From: Planctomycetaceae bacterium
GTDB taxonomy: Bacteria; Planctomycetota; Planctomycetia; Planctomycetales; Planctomycetaceae
NCBI GenBank assembly: GCA_029259875.1
Contig: JAJDEK010000249.1
Span: 1 to 9,266 of the forward strand
Length of the DNA stretch: 9,266 nucleotides
Direction: 5' to 3'
A model generated the notes under the pieces. That model was not told the origin of the DNA and did no database searches. It saw nothing but the letters and a program-made list of their open reading frames with translations. This document shows, piece by piece, positions 6,928 to 9,266 of the stretch (positions are counted from its first letter, which is position 1; each line of letters starts with the position of its first letter). Position numbers and translations under genes: made by a program.

Positions 6928-8841
6928 TTAGGTTCTTGTTTCCATTACAGATAGTTGGCTTAACTGTTTTTCCAGTTCATATACCGAATGCTGGACCGCC
7001 AAGTAAACTTCTGAATCTGGAAGGTCAACGGCTGATTTTAATTCTTCTGGTAGTGTTTTTAACAAGTGTTCCCGAACTGCTGTTGCCAGCCATTCCGTCC
7101 GTTGTTGTGCAAATACTGCATGAAATCTTCGGAATTTTGCTTCAAGGTATCCCATACCTGTTGCCGCAGTACTGCTGACTGCTGTTTCTCCCACTGTCGT
7201 TGCCGCAGCTCCTCCAGCAACATCGCCAGCCACATTCACCACAGATTGGATCATGGTATTGGTTACGAGTTGGGTACCTGCATCACCGACCGCGCCAAAA
7301 CCAACAAAAAACAAGCCGACGCTTAAGGCAGGGCGTGCTACAGCTCCGACTCTGTCTAATTGTTTCAAGAACGTATAATATTGTGGGCTTTCATTTTTAA
7401 AGAACGCCATTTCACTGTTGATTAACTCTTGAAGTTGTGCAGTGAAATCAAACTCAGCATGTTCTTGATGTAGAGTCTTCAACAATTGTTCGCGCGAGGT
7501 ACCATTAAGTAATGTTTTCAAGCGGTTGGTTAATAATTCGTTTCCTAATTCGCTTACGAGAGTAAGGCGATCATAAATGCGCTCAATCGTTTGTAGAACA
7601 ACAGACCATTCCTGGTCGCGATAGAGTTCCATGGGAGGACGTTTTTCTTCCGTTCTCAGAGACTGGATGTAGCGAATTGGCCAGAGAACTCCTGATCCAA
7701 TGGTGTTGTAAAAACCATGTACTTGAGCTGACCAGCCTTCTCTTTGAGTCTGCCACCACTTGCGAACGGCATCGATGATCACAGAATTCGGGACCGAAGG
7801 CCAATTTTCGATTTCCGCTAATTCATGTTCTGAAAGTAGTTCAGAGGCAGAGCGAAATTCGTTGCTGCGAATTTTGATTTCCCGGAGATAGGCGGGAACC
7901 CCTGTGTTTTGCTCGACCAGATAGTTTAAGGCACCTTTGAGTGTTTGGACTTTGATGTCCCCAAAATGAAGTTGTGATAACACCTTCATCAAATCACTGG
8001 GAGCGTCCAAGGGAGTCGTGCTAGTATCGATTAGAGGAGGGCTTTCAGAGTATGTCGGTTCAAACGAACGAGCATAAAAAGGGAGCTGCAAGCTGGTGGC
8101 GGCTTGACGATCATTAGGAGCAATGAATACAAATTCAGGCCGAACCCCGGTCTCATGACAGAATGTATTGAGCCAGAGAGGCCAATAGGCTTCATCGTCA
8201 GGTAGTTCGCATTGATTGAAAATGGTGATGACGACTTTGTCTTCACGAGCTGCTTCACGAAAAAACTGTTTTACTGCTGCATCATTATATTTCTGTTGTG
8301 TTAATACCGTGACCAAGACATCTGCGCATTGTCTGATGCGTTCTGCACGTTCCCAATTCACTTCCGCATCGCTGTCGATGTCCGGTGTGTCCAGCACGAG
8401 TAAATTTGAAGCCAGCGTTTCACTACTTTTCCAAAACAACAGATGTTGTTCGTCCAGTTTGAGAGGGTCTTCCGGAGATGACCAAGGCGTCATCTCGAAT
8501 CCCTGGAAAATTTTATCCAAACTGTGGTTCTGTTCAAAGTCTTTAGGGACCAGGCAGACAGGGTGTCTGGTTTGAGATGCCAGGGGACTAATCGCGCTAT
8601 TTTGTTGGTTCACCAAGTGATTGAAGATCACACTCTTGCCAATATTGGTGCCTCCTACGACAGCGACGACCAGATAGACATGATCAGAAAGTTGTGGAAT
8701 TAACTTTCGTTGTAGAATTTCAAACCATTCCCGACCACTTAGGCCTGAGAGATCAAGTTGGTCCGTTTTCCGTTCGAGCGCAATCAGATTGTCTCTAAGC
8801 TGTTGGATGCTGTTTGAAAATTCGTGCAGTGTTGATGACAT
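6928..8841 (-). CDS. P-loop GTPase-like protein (GTPase B of a tandem pair), dynamin-like candidate
   Basis: I chose the ATG at 8841 (637 residues). An in-frame ATG at 8901 would add 20 residues of AT-rich, low-quality sequence. The shorter form places the P-loop at residue 63, as in the paralogue (66), and its start has the same ATTTCAAA upstream sequence as uppP. Neither start has a Shine-Dalgarno site. Walker A is GGTNIGKS at 63-70, Thr91 is the switch I candidate, switch II is DTPDIDS at 151-157 (Asp replaces Gly of DxxG), TQQKY is at 181-185, and the specificity motif is NQCE at 209-212 instead of NKxD. A long helical part follows. Residues 376-393 contain an aromatic hydrophobic patch comparable to that of GTPase A. 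Residues about 499-563 are hydrophobic and Gly/Ala-rich, possibly membrane-inserting. A charged helical tail ends the protein. The shared motifs show it is a paralogue of GTPase A. It is the promoter-proximal gene of the two-gene operon, divergent from rpsB. Confidence 0.83.
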   Translation of the reverse strand: MSSTLHEFSNSIQQLRDNLIALERKTDQLDLSGLSGREWFEILQRKLIPQLSDHVYLVVAVVGGTNIGKSVIFNHLVNQQNSAISPLASQTRHPVCLVPKDFEQNHSLDKIFQGFEMTPWSSPEDPLKLDEQHLLFWKSSETLASNLLVLDTPDIDSDAEVNWERAERIRQCADVLVTVLTQQKYNDAAVKQFFREAAREDKVVITIFNQCELPDDEAYWPLWLNTFCHETGVRPEFVFIAPNDRQAATSLQLPFYARSFEPTYSESPPLIDTSTTPLDAPSDLMKVLSQLHFGDIKVQTLKGALNYLVEQNTGVPAYLREIKIRSNEFRSASELLSEHELAEIENWPSVPNSVIIDAVRKWWQTQREGWSAQVHGFYNTIGSGVLWPIRYIQSLRTEEKRPPMELYRDQEWSVVLQTIERIYDRLTLVSELGNELLTNRLKTLLNGTSREQLLKTLHQEHAEFDFTAQLQELINSEMAFFKNESPQYYTFLKQLDRVGAVARPALSVGLFFVGFGAVGDAGTQLVTNTMIQSVVNVAGDVAGGAAATTVGETAVSSTAATGMGYLEAKFRRFHAVFAQQRTEWLATAVREHLLKTLPEELKSAVDLPDSEVYLAVQHSVYELEKQLSQLSVMETRT

Positions 8842-9018
8842 TTTGAAATGATATCGAAGGTAAAGGAAGTTTTTATTTATAGATTCGTAATACCGTGCCA
8901 TTTCTTACAAAAAACGAAGTTAATTCAGTATATCGCGTCCTTGGATTCAGGATGAGTCCAATTGGCGGTTCACAGGCTCCAAATTCGATTCAATTCGATG
9001 AATTAACGGTCGCAAGGT

Positions 9019-9047
9019 TTGACGGGTGCAAAAAACTCCGATACTAT
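9019..9047 (+). promoter_or_regulatory. Predicted sigma70-type promoter of rpsB
   Basis: TTGACG at 9019-9024 (5 of 6 matches) and TACTAT at 9042-9047 (5 of 6 matches except at the centre) are separated by exactly 17 bp. It is among the best promoters in the window. Transcription would start near 9054 and give a leader of about 154 nt, long enough for regulation by RNA structure. Confidence 0.65.
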
Positions 9048-9120
9048 CCAGACAAGAGCACTTCGCGGTGTTTTTCGCTCGGATTGCGCATAATTCACTT
9101 TGTAAATATTTTTGACGCCT

Positions 9121-9179
9121 TCAATAGCTAAGTCTATTGATTGTATTTATTTAAGAACGTGGCCCATTGAAGGCCATGT
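9121..9179 (+). promoter_or_regulatory. Two-hairpin 5' leader of rpsB, candidate S2 autoregulatory element
   Basis: Hairpin 1 pairs TCAATAG (9121-9127) with CTATTGA (9134-9140) around a 6-nt loop. Hairpin 2 pairs ACGTGGCC (9157-9164) with GGCCATGT (9172-9179), 8 bp with one G-U pair and a 7-nt loop, ending 15 nt before the Shine-Dalgarno site. GCCCATT occurs in hairpin 2 (9162-9168) and again right after it (9180-9186). In gamma-proteobacteria S2 represses its own mRNA through leader structure; a similar role here is an inference from position only. Confidence 0.35.
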
Positions 9180-9194
9180 GCCCATTAAAAAAAA

Positions 9195-9200
9195 GAGGAG
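9195..9200 (+). promoter_or_regulatory. Ribosome binding site of rpsB
   Basis: GAGGAG lies 7 nt before the ATG at 9208, preceded by a run of eight or more A. It is a strong site that fixes the rpsB start, as expected of a highly translated gene. Confidence 0.85.
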
Positions 9201-9207
9201 TTTGTAA

Positions 9208-9266
9208 ATGTCAGATTTAGTAGTGAAAGAAATTCTTGAAGCGGGTGTCCACTACGGCCATAAGAC
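9208..9266 (+). CDS. rpsB: 30S ribosomal protein S2, N-terminal fragment cut by the window edge
   Basis: Only 19 complete codons are present. They encode Met-Ser-Asp-Leu-Val-Val-Lys followed by EILEAGVHYGHK, which is the very conserved N-terminal motif of S2 (LLEAGVHFGH in many bacteria). S2 is a component of the small ribosomal subunit and assembles late, near S1. The start is fixed by the GAGGAG site and by the family pattern. In most bacteria tsf (elongation factor Ts) follows; it would be right of the window. Confidence 0.93.
   Translation, partial: MSDLVVKEILEAGVHYGHK

Larger units (their letters stand above)
8842..9207. other. Divergent regulatory region between the GTPase operon and rpsB
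   Basis: No gene is supported. On the minus side, TATACT (8932-8927 on the minus strand) is a possible -10 for the GTPase operon, but no -35 fits well. Two AATTCGAT units at 8982-8989 and 8992-8999 are spaced exactly 10 bp apart between the two presumed promoters. On the plus side lie the rpsB promoter (9019-9047) and a structured leader with three potential hairpins (9057-9072, 9121-9140, 9157-9179). A 78-codon plus-strand frame beginning at 8895 crosses these promoter elements and is not credible. Confidence 0.6.

Noticed and set aside
8216..8575. 119-codon plus-strand frame opposite GTPase B.
   Set aside because: It lies entirely antisense to the conserved P-loop and switch region of GTPase B; the product is Ser/Cys-rich, as expected of a reverse-strand shadow.
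8895..9131. 78-codon plus-strand frame between the GTPase operon and rpsB.
   Set aside because: It runs through the rpsB promoter and leader hairpins, has no ribosome site and gives no recognisable protein.
9112..9140. Second rpsB promoter, TTGACG with TATTGA 17 bp later.
   Set aside because: The -10 matches only 3 of 6 positions and overlaps a 7-bp hairpin; the upstream promoter at 9019-9047 is clearly better.
1..9266. Search for CRISPR arrays, tRNA or rRNA genes, insertion sequences and attachment sites.
   Set aside because: I saw no regularly spaced repeats, cloverleaf-like sequence, transposase or long terminal inverted repeats; the window looks like ordinary chromosomal backbone apart from the GTPase pair and the secreted protein.

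Overview
The window looks like a chromosomal segment of a moderately AT-rich planctomycete. This is an inference from the style of the genes: a short secreted Cys/Tyr-rich protein of a kind frequent in that phylum, a tandem pair of large divergent GTPases, and several genes without a clear Shine-Dalgarno sequence. No taxonomic marker is complete; the only near-universal gene is the first 19 codons of rpsB at the right edge.

Layout. Positions 1-440 are non-coding, with a probable terminator of a gene lying to the left and a good sigma70-type promoter for the next gene. A 172-residue secreted protein with CxxGxC repeats and Tyr/Arg/Pro-rich repeats follows (441-959) and ends at a perfect 13-bp hairpin terminator. 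About 380 bp of non-coding DNA precede glgX, a glycogen debranching enzyme with all catalytic residues intact (1448-3544). It converges on uppP (undecaprenyl-diphosphatase, minus strand, 3558-4325); their stop codons lie in the two arms of one short palindrome. A 333-bp divergent spacer carries the uppP promoter and leads to a small exported thioredoxin-fold protein with a WCPAC site (4659-5060).

On the minus strand, a two-gene operon occupies 5062-8841. The upstream gene (here GTPase B) and the downstream gene (GTPase A) are 18 bp apart. Both encode large P-loop proteins with a clean Walker A, a shared DxPDxD form of switch II, a shared TQQKY motif and a degraded guanine-specificity motif. 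GTPase A also has a C-terminal two-helix membrane hairpin and GTPase B a Gly/Ala-rich hydrophobic stretch. The pairing resembles known tandem bacterial dynamin-like proteins. This pair is the best candidate in the window for an under-described system, possibly membrane remodelling, but function is not proven by the sequence.

The right edge (8842-9207) is a divergent regulatory region. It holds a near-consensus promoter and a roughly 150-nt structured leader before rpsB, suggesting leader-based control of ribosomal protein S2. The genes otherwise do not form one pathway: storage-glycan breakdown, lipid-carrier recycling, thiol redox in the envelope, a membrane-linked GTPase pair and translation are simply neighbours.
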